From Burkholderiales bacterium (GTDB lineage: Bacteria > Pseudomonadota > Gammaproteobacteria > Burkholderiales > Burkholderiaceae_C), in contig CANFIH010000009.1 of the NCBI GenBank assembly GCA_947446855.1, positions 1 through 51,355 of the forward strand: DNA of 51,355 nucleotides. Direction: 5' to 3'. The notes under the pieces are model-generated. The model searched no databases. It was given only the letters and a program-made list of their open reading frames with translations, and was not told where the DNA came from. Below are positions 35,468-44,373 of the stretch, one piece after another. Within the stretch, counting starts at the first letter, position 1. Each line of letters opens with the position of its first letter. A program made the position numbers and the translations under genes.

Positions 35468-36018
35468 CCGCGGAACTTGGTGGCCAGAGCGGCAATGCGT
35501 TCGCCAAACAGGCGGCCGGTTTCCAGGTCACCGGCATTCATTTCATCGGCACCGGCGTCCCCCGGCGTCTGGGCCATGGGGCCGCCGCTGGAGGCCAGGA
35601 AGTTGAGGTCACCGCGCTGCGAGGCCTTGGTGTTGTTGTAGTTGATGCCAGTGCCCGCCCACACGCCACCATGCTGCATGGCCAGGGTCATGAAGTAGTG
35701 GATGGTTGAAAACTTGTCGCCGTTCATGTTGGCGCTGGCGGTGAAGCCGCCGAAGATCTTGTCCTTCCAGGCCTGGGTGTACCAGGGCTTGGAGGAGGCA
35801 TCGGCAAACTTCTTGAACTGCCAGCTGACCGAGCCCATGTACGTGGGCGAGCCGAAAATAATGGCATCGGCCTCGGCCAGGGTGTCCCAGCCGCCTTCGG
35901 GCAGATTGCCGTCGGCATCAATGGCGACCAGCTCGGCAACTGCACCGCTGGCCACCGATTGCGCCAAGCGCTGGGTGTGACCGTAACCCGAATGAAATAC
36001 CACTGCTACGTTTGCCAT
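35464..36018 (-). CDS. Flavodoxin-family NAD(P)H:quinone oxidoreductase, WrbA-like
   Basis: This 184-residue protein begins V-A-V-V-F-H-S-G-Y-G-H-T-Q, the FMN phosphate loop. It continues with F-G-S-P-T-Y-M-G-S-V-S-W-Q-F-K-K-F and ends with a third flavin loop L-A-S-S-G-G-P-M-A-Q-T. The layout resembles WrbA or other two-electron quinone reductases that protect against redox cycling. It is slightly short for WrbA, so a more general flavodoxin-fold reductase is possible. It lies next to a pirin gene on the same strand, 81 bases away. Confidence 0.85.
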   Translation of the reverse strand: MANVAVVFHSGYGHTQRLAQSVASGAVAELVAIDADGNLPEGGWDTLAEADAIIFGSPTYMGSVSWQFKKFADASSKPWYTQAWKDKIFGGFTASANMNGDKFSTIHYFMTLAMQHGGVWAGTGINYNNTKASQRGDLNFLASSGGPMAQTPGDAGADEMNAGDLETGRLFGERIAALATKFRG

Positions 36019-36099
36019 CGAAAGACTCCTGTTGAGAAAGTTGCAATCCCCACGGTCTGTGGGGCTCAGCGTTGAAACAACAAATCGTACCGCGCTCTT

Positions 36100-36801
36100 T
36101 CAGGGCGCCAGATCAAACACCAGCACCTCGGCGTCCTCGCCCTCTGTCAGGGCAATGTGGCGCTCGCCATCCAGCAGTGCCGCATCCCCCGCGCACAGGG
36201 CCTGGCCGTTTACTTGGAGCTTGCCGCGTATCAGGTGCACATAGGCCTTGCGACCCGCTGCCAGTTCCAGCGTGGCCGCTTGGTCGGCACCCAACAGGCC
36301 ACCGTACAGCCTGGCGTCGGCATGGATCTGTACCGAGCCCTGAGCCGCATCCGGTGACGCCAACAGACGCAAGCCGCCCTGCTTCTCGGCCGCGGCAAAG
36401 GTCTTTTGCTCGTAGCCGGGCGGGATGCCGCGCTTGCTGGGCTCTATCCAGATCTGAAAGAAGTGCGTGGTTTCGTTGGGCGCGTGGTTGAACTCGCTGT
36501 GCTGCACGCCGGTGCCGGCACTCATGCGCTGCACGTCACCCGGCGGGATGCCCTTGACGTTACCCATGCTGTCTTTGTGCGCCAGGTTGCCCGAGAGAAC
36601 GTAGCTGATGATTTCCATGTCGCGGTGGCCGTGGGTGCCAAAGCCGGTGCCCGGCGCGATGCGGTCTTCGTTGATCACCCGCAAATTGCCCCAGCCCATG
36701 TGCTGGGGGTCGTAATAGCCGGCAAAAGAAAAGCTGTGGAAAGACTTGAGCCAGCCATGGTCGGCATAGCCGCGTTCGGAAGATTTGCGTAGGGTCAACA
36801 T
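36100..36801 (-). CDS. Pirin family protein (YhhW-like quercetinase)
   Basis: Pirins are cupin metalloproteins; bacterial members can be quercetin dioxygenases or redox-sensitive regulators. The 233 residues carry the metal ligands H57, H59, H101 and E103 in T-H-G-H-R-D-M-E and V-Q-H-S-E. The ATG at 36801 (M-L-T-L-R-K) is the normal start; a GTG three codons upstream is less likely. A LysR regulator is divergent, suggesting that LysR controls pirin and perhaps the flavodoxin behind it. Confidence 0.92.
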   Translation of the reverse strand: MLTLRKSSERGYADHGWLKSFHSFSFAGYYDPQHMGWGNLRVINEDRIAPGTGFGTHGHRDMEIISYVLSGNLAHKDSMGNVKGIPPGDVQRMSAGTGVQHSEFNHAPNETTHFFQIWIEPSKRGIPPGYEQKTFAAAEKQGGLRLLASPDAAQGSVQIHADARLYGGLLGADQAATLELAAGRKAYVHLIRGKLQVNGQALCAGDAALLDGERHIALTEGEDAEVLVFDLAP

Positions 36802-36846
36802 AGGCACCAATGTAGGCCGCGCAGGCCCTGCTGTGGTGCATGGCGA

Positions 36847-36863
36847 TTGATGGCATCATTCAA
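36847..36863. promoter_or_regulatory. Possible LysR-type operator between pirin and lysR
   Basis: TTGATGGCATCATTCAA contains a partial dyad (TTGA/TCAA, with GATG-g-CATC inside) and fits the loose T-N11-A shape of LysR-family sites. It lies 27-43 bases before the LysR ATG and about 46 bases from the pirin start. The match is weak. Confidence 0.3.
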
Positions 36864-36889
36864 ACGCTTTCACCTTAAACAGGATTTCC

Positions 36890-37831
36890 ATGCAAACACC
36901 CCGCGATGTGCTGACGCCGGACGCCCTCTCCATGCTGCAATCCATTGCCAAAGCGGGCAGCTTTGCGGCGGCCGCACGCGAGATGGGCATGGTGCCCAGC
37001 GCCCTGACCTACCGGGTGCGGCAGATTGAGGACGCACTGGATGTGCTGCTGTTCGATCGCAGTTCGCGCCAGGCCAGGATGACCGAGGCCGGAGCCGAAT
37101 TGCTGCGCGAGGGTGGCCGTCTGCTCAATGAGATTGACGCCGTGGCCAACCGCGTCAAACGCGTGGCCACGGGCTGGGAGTCGCAGTTCACCATCGCGGT
37201 GGACACCATTATTTCCAAGACCACCATGATGGAACTCTGCGAGGCCTTTTACGCGCTGTCACCGCCCACGCAAATCCGCCTGCGCGATGAAACCCTCTCC
37301 GGGGTGATGGAGGCCCTGACCTCGGGCCAGGCCGATCTGGCCATCGGTGCGGGGCCGGACTCCAGCACCCTGGGCGGCGTGCACAGCAAGCCCTTGGGCT
37401 CGGTGCATTTTGTCTATGCCGTGGCTCCCCACCACCCGCTGGCCAACGCCCCGGAACCCCTGAGCGACGAACTGATCCAGAAGCACCGCGCCGTGGCGGT
37501 GGCCGACTCGGTGCAGCGCGGCGGTGGGCTGACCTTTGGCATCTTCAGCGGCCAGGAGGTGTTCACCGTGGCCAGCATGAAGGACAAGCTCGAAGCCCAG
37601 CTGCGCGGCCTGGGCGGCGGCAACCTGCCCAGTGGCATGGCCAGCCGCTATGTGGAGACCGGCCGCCTGGTGGTGAAGAAGACCGAACGCGCCAAACGCA
37701 TGGTCACCGTGCATTACGCCTGGCGCGGCGGCCAAACCAAAACCCAGGGCCGCGCCATGCAATGGTGGCTGGCCCAGCTCGAAAGCGCCACCACCCGCAC
37801 GGCGCTGTTGGAAAACCATGCCAGCTATTGA
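36890..37831 (+). CDS. LysR family transcriptional regulator
   Basis: This 313-residue LysR-type regulator has an N-terminal winged helix-turn-helix (about 10-68: S-M-L-Q-S-I-A-K-A-G-S-F-A-A-A-A-R, then Q-I-E-D-A-L-D-V-L-L-F-D-R) and a coinducer-binding domain from about 95. It is divergent from the pirin/flavodoxin genes, the typical layout when the regulator controls its neighbour. The ligand is unknown. The C terminus (R-A-M-Q-W-W-L-A-Q-L) looks complete. Confidence 0.93.
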   Translation: MQTPRDVLTPDALSMLQSIAKAGSFAAAAREMGMVPSALTYRVRQIEDALDVLLFDRSSRQARMTEAGAELLREGGRLLNEIDAVANRVKRVATGWESQFTIAVDTIISKTTMMELCEAFYALSPPTQIRLRDETLSGVMEALTSGQADLAIGAGPDSSTLGGVHSKPLGSVHFVYAVAPHHPLANAPEPLSDELIQKHRAVAVADSVQRGGGLTFGIFSGQEVFTVASMKDKLEAQLRGLGGGNLPSGMASRYVETGRLVVKKTERAKRMVTVHYAWRGGQTKTQGRAMQWWLAQLESATTRTALLENHASY

Positions 37832-38172
37832 TAAACGCCTTTGCGCACGGGGCCCATTCATCCCCAGTTCCTGTGAACGGAGTTGGGGATAACTCCGGGA
37901 TAGACCGGGTAAACCCGCATGCCTATTGGGCTCCCAGACTATGCTCAAAAATGATGCAGATCAATTGCACCGATGTGGTAGAGACAACTCCTGACATCGC
38001 ACGCATCACGCGGGCCAGCCGCAGCGTCCCAACGCATGCCGGGGTCATGCCCGATTGCACAGTCATTGACCCAGGCAGGATCCGCACCAAATTGACCGGC
38101 CCGCAAGGGCTTTTGGCCGGCACGGTGCGTGTATAAAGGATGCAAACCCATTAATAACCGGAGAAGTAGTGC
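37832..38172. other. Intergenic region after lysR
   Basis: 341 bases without a clear gene. A hairpin GGAGTT-ggggat-AACTCC lies at 37879-37896; no T-run follows. A 61-codon frame at 37951-38136 starts ATG-ATG but has no ribosome binding site and no recognisable motif. The gene at 38173 has GGAG nine bases upstream. Confidence 0.5.
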
Positions 38173-39216
38173 ATGAGTAAATCCAGACGCATCGCCATCG
38201 TTGGAGCGGGCATCGCCGCCATCACCTGCGCCCGCACCCTGGTGCAAGCCGGACACAACGTCACCGTCTTCGAAAAAAGCCGCGGCATGGGCGGACGCAT
38301 GTCCACCCGCAGCAGCGACTTTGGCACTTTTGACCACGGTGCCCAGTACTTCACCGTGCGCGACGCCCGTTTCCAGCAGGCCCTGGCCACCACGCCCGGC
38401 CTGTGCCGCCCCTGGAGCGCCAACACGGTGCAGGTGCTGGACTCGCACGGCCTGGTAGCCGAAGCCGGCCTGCCCGCGCGTGAGCCCCATTGGGTGGCCA
38501 AACCCGGCATGAATGCCCTGGTGCGTGGCTGGGGCCAACCGCTGGTGGACAGTAACGCGGTAGAACTGCAAACCTGCGTGCGCGCCATCGAAAAAGACCC
38601 GCTCAACAGCAAACAGTGGCAGTTGCGCACCACCGGCGCCGGCGACAGCAACCATGTCTACAGCGGCTTTGATGCCGTGGTGCTGGCCATCCCCGGCCCG
38701 CAAGCCCTGGCCTTGCTCAATACCCAACCCAAGGCAGCGGCCCTGGCCAAAAAGGTAGCCAAGTCCACCGTGGCACCCTGCTGGACGCTCATGATTGCCT
38801 TCCCCCAGGCCGTGCAGCCCGGCCTGACCACCCTGGGTCCGCAGTGGAATGCAGCGCGCAGCACCCACCACCGCATTGCCTGGCTGGCCCGCGAGTCCAG
38901 CAAGCCCGGACGCGGCGCCATCGAGCGCTGGACCGTGCAGGCCAGCGCCGCCTGGTCGCAAGAGCATTTGCAGGACGACGACGCCCGCGTCACCGCCAAG
39001 CTGATGAAGGCCTTTGCCGAGGTCACCGGCATCCGCGCCGAGCCGGCGCACGCCGAAGTACACCGCTGGCTCTACGCCAAGACCGAAAAGGCCTTGGGCG
39101 TGTCGCACCTGTGGGATGCCAAGACAGGCCTGGGCGTTTGCGGCGACTGGTGCCTGGGGCACCGGGTGGAAGACGCGTTTGTGTCGGGTCTGGAACTGGC
39201 GCTGGCCGTCGCGTAA
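38173..39216 (+). CDS. FAD-dependent oxidoreductase (amine oxidase/renalase-like)
   Basis: This 347-residue flavoprotein begins with a Rossmann motif [11 protein letters not shown], the acidic residue at V-T-V-F-E-K, and then G-M-G-G-R-M-S-T-R, the typical amine-oxidase/renalase N terminus. The middle contains F-D-H-G-A-Q-Y-F-T. The C terminus has [17 protein letters not shown], the second FAD contact. It has no signal peptide, so it is likely cytoplasmic. The substrate is unknown; bacterial renalase-like enzymes oxidise abnormal dihydronicotinamides, which is one possibility. It precedes gluQ by 29 bases. Confidence 0.85.
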   Translation: MSKSRRIAIVGAGIAAITCARTLVQAGHNVTVFEKSRGMGGRMSTRSSDFGTFDHGAQYFTVRDARFQQALATTPGLCRPWSANTVQVLDSHGLVAEAGLPAREPHWVAKPGMNALVRGWGQPLVDSNAVELQTCVRAIEKDPLNSKQWQLRTTGAGDSNHVYSGFDAVVLAIPGPQALALLNTQPKAAALAKKVAKSTVAPCWTLMIAFPQAVQPGLTTLGPQWNAARSTHHRIAWLARESSKPGRGAIERWTVQASAAWSQEHLQDDDARVTAKLMKAFAEVTGIRAEPAHAEVHRWLYAKTEKALGVSHLWDAKTGLGVCGDWCLGHRVEDAFVSGLELALAVA

Positions 39217-39240
39217 TTCGCGGGCATGGTAATGGTGGGG

Positions 39241-39330
39241 GCAGCATGAGCGCCGCAGGGCCGCCCCAAGGCGCGAAGGCCCCCTTGGGGGGCAGCGCAG
39301 CACACGAAGTGGCAAGCGTGGGGGCAAGAA
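39241..39330. repeat. Extragenic-type repeat with hairpin at the start of gluQ
   Basis: GCCCCAAGG (39263-39271) pairs with CCTTGGGGGGC (39283-39293). The surrounding sequence, including CAGCGCAGCACACGAAGTG and GCGTGGGGGC, resembles a repeat I associate with Comamonadaceae intergenic regions. This is recalled, not searched. It lies over the first 28 codons of gluQ. Confidence 0.55.
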
Positions 39331-40223
39331 CGTACAGAGGGCGCTTCGCTCCCTCCCCCACCGGCCCCTTGCATGCGGGCTCCCTGGTCGCGGCGCTGGC
39401 CAGCTGGCTGGATGCCCGTGCCCATGGCGGGCAATGGTTGGTGCGCATCGAAGACGTGGACCTGCCGCGTTGCATCCCCCGCGCAGACCAGACCATCCTG
39501 CAGCAACTGGCAGCTTGCGGACTCACCCCCGACGAAGCGCCGGTCTGGCAAAGCCAGCGCAGCAGCCTCTACCAGCAGGCGTTGGCCCTCCTCATCTCCA
39601 GGCAACTGGCTTACCCCTGTGCTTGCTCGCGCAAGGACATTGAACGGGCCCTGCACGCCCAGGGCCTGGACAAGCCGCGCCATGGCGAGCTGGTCTATCC
39701 CGGCACCTGCCGTGAGGGTCTGCATGGCAAGCAAGGCCGGGCCTGGCGTTTTCGCACCGACGCCGGCACTGCCACCCAATGGCGCGACCGCCGACTCGGG
39801 CCGCAGCAGCAGGACGTCGCCAGCGAGGTCGGCGATTTTGTCTTGAAGCGCGCCGACGGCCTGTTTGCCTACCAGTTGGCCGTGGTAGCAGACGATGCGG
39901 CCCAGGGCATCAGCCATATCGTGCGCGGTGAAGACCTGACCGACAACACGGCGCGCCAAATTTTGTTGCAGCAGGCTCTGGCCTACCCAACGCCACAGTA
40001 CCTGCACACCCCCTTGGTGCTGGCGGCAGACGGGCAAAAGCTGAGCAAACAGAACGGCGCGCAAGCCCTGGACACCCGCACCCCCGAAGCCACACAAACC
40101 GCCTTGAACCAGGCCGCGCAGTGCCTGGGCCTGCAGCCCTGTGGAACACGCGACAATAGGGGCACCGCACTGGCCGCCTGGGTAGAACAATGGCGCGCCA
40201 CGCTGCAATCTGCCACCACCTGA
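39246..40223 (+). CDS. gluQ: Glutamyl-Q tRNA(Asp) synthetase
   Basis: GluQRS attaches glutamate to queuosine-34 of tRNA(Asp). It resembles the catalytic domain of GltX without the anticodon-binding part. The motif [14 protein letters not shown] has the HIGH-like H43. Zinc ligands appear as P-C-A-C and, later, G-T-C. K-L-S-K-Q-N-G is the KMSKS counterpart. From ATG 39246 the protein has 325 residues, but the first 28-30 are coded by a repeat-like sequence; in-frame GTG codons at 39309 and 39318 would give a more usual N terminus. The start is therefore uncertain. Confidence 0.9.
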   Translation: MSAAGPPQGAKAPLGGSAAHEVASVGARTYRGRFAPSPTGPLHAGSLVAALASWLDARAHGGQWLVRIEDVDLPRCIPRADQTILQQLAACGLTPDEAPVWQSQRSSLYQQALALLISRQLAYPCACSRKDIERALHAQGLDKPRHGELVYPGTCREGLHGKQGRAWRFRTDAGTATQWRDRRLGPQQQDVASEVGDFVLKRADGLFAYQLAVVADDAAQGISHIVRGEDLTDNTARQILLQQALAYPTPQYLHTPLVLAADGQKLSKQNGAQALDTRTPEATQTALNQAAQCLGLQPCGTRDNRGTALAAWVEQWRATLQSATT

Positions 40224-40297
40224 AACACTGAAGTCGCCTGCACTGCGCGCACGGCCGAAACCGTCGGCCCGCGCCTGTCCTGCGACGCTGGAAACCC

Positions 40298-41113
40298 ATG
40301 ATGAACACCGAGAACACCACACCATCCGAAAGCGCTGAAGGCGCCCTTCCTCTCACCAGCCCCAGCGACGGCATGGAGACGCCCAAGCCCTTCATGCGCA
40401 CCATCAAGAGCTTTATCCGCCGCGCCGGCCGCACCACGGCCGGACAGGCCAAGGCTTTTGAGGTGCTGGGGCCGCAATACCTGGTGCCCTACCAGACCAG
40501 CCTGCTGGATCTGCATGCGCCCTTTGCCACGCCGGATGCCACGCCCGAAGAGGCAGCAGCACAGGCGGCACGGCCCACCGTGCTGGAAATCGGCTTTGGC
40601 ATGGGCGAGGCCACAGCGCACATCGCCACCGTGCTGCCGGACACCAACTTCCTGTGCTGCGAGGTGCACGAGCCCGGCGTGGGCGCCCTGCTCAAGCGCA
40701 TTGGCGAGAACGGCATCACCAACATCCGCATCTGCGCCCATGACGCCGTGGAAGTCATCGACCACATGCTGCCGCTGGAGAGTCTGGACGGCGTGCACAT
40801 CTTCTTCCCCGACCCCTGGCACAAGACCAAGCACAACAAGCGCCGCCTGATCCAGGCCGGTCTGGTGGCCAAGCTGGCGGCGCGCTTAAAAATCGGCGGC
40901 TACCTGCACTGCGCCACCGACTGGCAGCCCTATGCCGAGCAGATTCTGGAAGTGCTGACGGCCGAGCCCGCATTGCGCAACCGCGCGCTCCTCAGCCACC
41001 CGCAGCTGGAGGGCTATGCACCCAAGCCGCTGTACCGGCCGCTGACCAAGTTTGAGAATCGCGGTATCCGCCTGGGCCATGGCGTCTGGGATGTGGTGTT
41101 TGAGCGCGTCTGA
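40298..41113 (+). CDS. trmB: tRNA (guanine-N7-)-methyltransferase
   Basis: TrmB methylates G46 in the tRNA variable loop using S-adenosylmethionine. The 271 residues begin with a polar extension of about 45 residues. The Rossmann motif is [12 protein letters not shown], and the signature [15 protein letters not shown] carries the catalytic Asp. [12 protein letters not shown] is the usual C terminus. Two ATGs at 40298 and 40301 are possible starts. It sits 74 bases after gluQ, and both act on tRNA. Confidence 0.95.
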   Translation: MMNTENTTPSESAEGALPLTSPSDGMETPKPFMRTIKSFIRRAGRTTAGQAKAFEVLGPQYLVPYQTSLLDLHAPFATPDATPEEAAAQAARPTVLEIGFGMGEATAHIATVLPDTNFLCCEVHEPGVGALLKRIGENGITNIRICAHDAVEVIDHMLPLESLDGVHIFFPDPWHKTKHNKRRLIQAGLVAKLAARLKIGGYLHCATDWQPYAEQILEVLTAEPALRNRALLSHPQLEGYAPKPLYRPLTKFENRGIRLGHGVWDVVFERV

Positions 41114-41122
41114 AAATCTTCC

Positions 41123-42052
41123 ATGGCCCGTTCCCGCCCCAACCCGCCGCAGGCACGTGATGGCCTGAGCGCCAGCTGCGTGACGGTGCCTGCCGGCCCC
41201 TGGGCCACGGCGCTGGAGTTTTTTTGCTGGCGCTTTGACAAGGTGGCACGCAGCGACTGGATGGAACGCTTTGCTGCGGGTGATGTGGTGGACGAAGATG
41301 GCAGCCTGGTGCGTTCAGACACTGTGCTGCAGAAGGGCCTGCGCCTGTACTACTTCCGCAACGTGCCGCACGAGCCGTCGATCCCGTTTCAGGAACGCAT
41401 CCTGTACCAGGACGCGCACCTGCTGGTGGTGGACAAGCCGCACTTTCTGCCGGTGATACCCAGCGGCAAATACGTGCGCGAAACCCTGCTGGTGCGCCTG
41501 GGCAAGACCTTGAACAGCAGCACCCTGGCGCCCATCCACCGCATAGACCGCGACACCGCCGGCATTGTGCTGTTCTCGCGCAACCCCGCCACGCGCAACG
41601 CCTACGCACGGCTGTTTCGCGACCATGTGGTGCGCAAAACCTACCACGCGATTGCACGCTGGAACCCGGATGTGCCATGGCCCATCCAGCGCCACACCCG
41701 CATTGCCTTGGGGCAACATTTCATGCAGCAAGCCGAGGTGGATGGCCCACCCAACGCGCTCACCACCATACGCCCGCTGCTGCACGACGATGCCCTGGCG
41801 CTGTACGAACTCAAGCCGGTCAACGGCCAACGGCATCAGCTGCGCGTGCACATGAACGCCCTGGGCCTGCCTATCTTGAACGACGGCATCTACCCGAAGC
41901 TCACACCGGAGGGCAGCGCAGATTTTGAGAAGCCGCTGCAACTGCTGGCCCAATCCATCGCCTTTACCGACCCGTTGAGCGGCGAAGCCCGCCACTTTGA
42001 AAGCACACTGCAGTTGAGTGCGCTGGCTGCATTACAAAAAGAATCACCGTGA
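41123..42052 (+). CDS. RluA-family pseudouridine synthase
   Basis: This enzyme isomerises uridine in RNA. The catalytic Asp is D142 in H-R-I-D-R-D-T-A-G-I-V, a slight variant of H-R-L-D-x-x-T-S-G. Other family motifs are V-V-D-K-P and V-N-G-Q-R-H-Q-L-R-V-H-M. The 309 residues suggest a 23S rRNA/tRNA-acting RluA-type enzyme, exact target unclear. The N-terminal 80 residues (G-D-V-V-D-E-D-G) look like an S4-related or winged domain. The stop overlaps the GTG start of the next gene by four bases. Confidence 0.92.
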   Translation: MARSRPNPPQARDGLSASCVTVPAGPWATALEFFCWRFDKVARSDWMERFAAGDVVDEDGSLVRSDTVLQKGLRLYYFRNVPHEPSIPFQERILYQDAHLLVVDKPHFLPVIPSGKYVRETLLVRLGKTLNSSTLAPIHRIDRDTAGIVLFSRNPATRNAYARLFRDHVVRKTYHAIARWNPDVPWPIQRHTRIALGQHFMQQAEVDGPPNALTTIRPLLHDDALALYELKPVNGQRHQLRVHMNALGLPILNDGIYPKLTPEGSADFEKPLQLLAQSIAFTDPLSGEARHFESTLQLSALAALQKESP

Positions 42053-44181
42053 CCTTCTCCATCCCCACCCCCGCCGACCTGTCGGCGCACGCGCTGCATA
42101 CCTTCGAGAAGATGCTGCAGGTAACAAAGACCTTCAAGATCCGCGAGGGCCAGCACGCCATGGCCACCTGTGTGGCCGACACCCTCTCAAAAGCCGACCT
42201 GGGCGAATGCGCCGCGCCAAGCAAGGCCATCGCCGTGATCCAGGCCGGCACCGGCGTGGGCAAAAGCGCCGCCTACCTCAGCACCTCGGTGAGTATGGCC
42301 TTGGAGCGCAAGACGCGGGTGCTGATTTCCACCGCCACCGTGGCGCTGCAGGAACAGCTGATGAGCAAGGACCTGCCGGCACTGGCTGCCGCCATGGACA
42401 AGCCCTTTGTCTTTGCCCTGGCCAAGGGCCGCGGGCGCTATGTCTGCAAGGTCAAGCTCGACCGACTGGCCGGCACCGGCAGCGGTGAAGAAGACATGTT
42501 CGAGGAAGACTTCCCGGTGGCGGCCCTCTCCACCGCCTCGCAACAGGCGATTGAGGAGCGCCGCATGCATCTCTACGAACACATGGCCAATGTGCTGGCC
42601 AGCGGCAGCTGGAACGGCGACCGCGACATGCTGGCGCAGGCACCGGACGGCAGCGACTGGGCAGGCGTGGCGGCCGAGCGCCACACCTGCACCGCGCGCC
42701 ACTGCCCCAAGTACAAGGAATGCAGCTACTACAACGCCCGCACCCGCCTGGCCGAAGCCAACGTCATTGTGGCCAACCACGACCTGGTGCTGGCCACGCT
42801 GGGTCTCAAAACCCTGCCCGATCTGGACAACTGCCTGGTGGTGTTTGACGAGGGCCACCACCTGCCCGCCGTCGCGCTGGACCAGTTCGCAAGCGCCATG
42901 GACCTGAGCAATATGCGCTGGCTGGACAAGCTGCCCAAAGCCATGCAGGACGTGGCGGGCAAGCTGCATTTGCACCTGGGCGAGGACGTCACCACCGTCT
43001 GCGCGCAGCTGCGCACGGTGCTCACGCAAACCCAAAAGCTGGTGCTGGACATGGTGCACGAAAGCACCGAGGGACGCGACGGCACACTGCGTTTTCCCAA
43101 CGGCGAGCTGCCCGACACATTGATCGACCCGATGACACAGATCAGCGCCCAGGCCACCGGCCTGTCCAAGACGCTGGAAGCGCTGGGCGTGGATGTCAAG
43201 GCCATCGCCAAGGATGACCCCTCGCAAGCCGTGCTCTGCGCGCAGCTCTACGCCAAGCTCGGCGCCATCGCCCCGCGCCTGAACAGCGTGGCCAGCACCG
43301 CGCAACTGCTGCTGGAACATGGCGAGCAGCCGCTGGCCAAGTGGCTCAAGGCCGAGACCGAAGGCGGCTTTCTGAACCTGACGGCCCACGCCAGCCCCAT
43401 GGTGCCGGGCGACCTGCTGCGCCAATTCCTCTGGAGCCAGGTGCGCGGCGCCATCATCACTTCGGCGTCGCTCACCAGTTGCGGCAGCTTTGATTACTTT
43501 TTGCAGGAAGCGGGCCTGAGTGGGAACCGCAATGTGACCACGCTGGAAGTCTCCAGCCCCTTCGACTACGCCAAGCAAGGCACGCTGACCGTGGTGCACA
43601 CCCGCGCCGAGCCCAAGCAGGCCGAGGCCTATACCGCCGAGATGGTGAACCTGCTGATGGCCGACCTGAAAGACGTCCAGCACGGCGCCCTGGCCCTGTT
43701 CACCTCCCGCGCCCAGATGCGCGCCGCCACCCAGGCCCTGCCGGTGGAGCTGCTGGACGCGGTGCTGGTGCAGGGCACGCTGTCCCGCACCCGCCTGCTG
43801 GCCAGCCACAGTGCGCGCGTGGAGGCCGGCCTGCCCAGCATCCTGTTCGGTCTGCAGTCCTTTGGCGAAGGCCTGGACCTGCCGGGCCTGCTGTGCGAGA
43901 CGGTGTTCATCTGCAAGCTGCCCTTTGCGCCACCGAGCGAACCGGTGGACGAGGCACGTGCCGAATGGCTGCGCAAAATGGGGCGCGACCCGTTCAGCGA
44001 ACTGGTGATCCCCGCCACCGCCATCAAGCTCTTGCAATGGACCGGCCGCGCCATCCGCACCGAGGAAGACCAGGCCCATGTGATCTGCTACGACAAACGG
44101 CTGCAGCTGCAGAGCTATGGCAAGCGCATGCTTAACGGTTTGCCGCCGTATGCGGTGAAAACGCGGCAGGCGGGTCGGTAG
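42049..44181 (+). CDS. dinG: DinG-like ATP-dependent DNA helicase
   Basis: This is a 710-residue XPD/DinG-type 5'-3' helicase. Walker A is A-G-T-G-V-G-K72-S and Walker B is F-D267-E-G-H. Four cysteines, C133, C214, C219 and C225, fit the Fe-S cluster between the helicase motifs. The C-terminal motor domain shows L-F-T-S, F-G-L-Q-S-F-G-E-G-L-D-L-P-G and Q-W-T-G-R-A-I-R. The GTG overlaps the upstream stop (GTGA), so translational coupling is likely. It lacks an N-terminal exonuclease domain. The long antisense frame is a GC-shadow. Confidence 0.93.
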   Translation: MTFSIPTPADLSAHALHTFEKMLQVTKTFKIREGQHAMATCVADTLSKADLGECAAPSKAIAVIQAGTGVGKSAAYLSTSVSMALERKTRVLISTATVALQEQLMSKDLPALAAAMDKPFVFALAKGRGRYVCKVKLDRLAGTGSGEEDMFEEDFPVAALSTASQQAIEERRMHLYEHMANVLASGSWNGDRDMLAQAPDGSDWAGVAAERHTCTARHCPKYKECSYYNARTRLAEANVIVANHDLVLATLGLKTLPDLDNCLVVFDEGHHLPAVALDQFASAMDLSNMRWLDKLPKAMQDVAGKLHLHLGEDVTTVCAQLRTVLTQTQKLVLDMVHESTEGRDGTLRFPNGELPDTLIDPMTQISAQATGLSKTLEALGVDVKAIAKDDPSQAVLCAQLYAKLGAIAPRLNSVASTAQLLLEHGEQPLAKWLKAETEGGFLNLTAHASPMVPGDLLRQFLWSQVRGAIITSASLTSCGSFDYFLQEAGLSGNRNVTTLEVSSPFDYAKQGTLTVVHTRAEPKQAEAYTAEMVNLLMADLKDVQHGALALFTSRAQMRAATQALPVELLDAVLVQGTLSRTRLLASHSARVEAGLPSILFGLQSFGEGLDLPGLLCETVFICKLPFAPPSEPVDEARAEWLRKMGRDPFSELVIPATAIKLLQWTGRAIRTEEDQAHVICYDKRLQLQSYGKRMLNGLPPYAVKTRQAGR

Positions 44182-44252
44182 CGCGGGGCAATGAACTTGA
44201 CGGGGGCATCAGCTTCACATCTGGTGGGCAACACCAGGTCGTTCCGTCAGGG

Positions 44253-44281
44253 CAATTGTCCAGCAGCCTTTTGGACAATTG
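44253..44281. repeat. Inverted repeat between dinG and hipA
   Basis: CAATTGTCCA (44253-44262) and TGGACAATTG (44272-44281) form a perfect 10-bp inverted repeat with a 9-bp spacer. No T-run follows on either strand, so it is not a typical terminator; it could end transcription weakly, bind a protein, or be a remnant. It is the only notable structure in the 192 bases between the convergent genes. Confidence 0.6.
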
Positions 44282-44373
44282 GGCAACGGACCGCTGCACA
44301 AACCCCACTTCCGTCCGGGTATGGGCGAAGGCATGCATGCACACGATCATTGAGATTTCGCTGCATCGCCCAC

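Noticed and set aside
37951-38136. 61-codon frame after lysR
   Set aside because: No ribosome binding site, no motif and no operon context; kept only as a note in the intergenic entry.
42187-44079. 630-codon minus-strand frame opposite the DinG-like gene
   Set aside because: Rich in Gly, His, Gln and Ala as expected of an antisense shadow; no domain.
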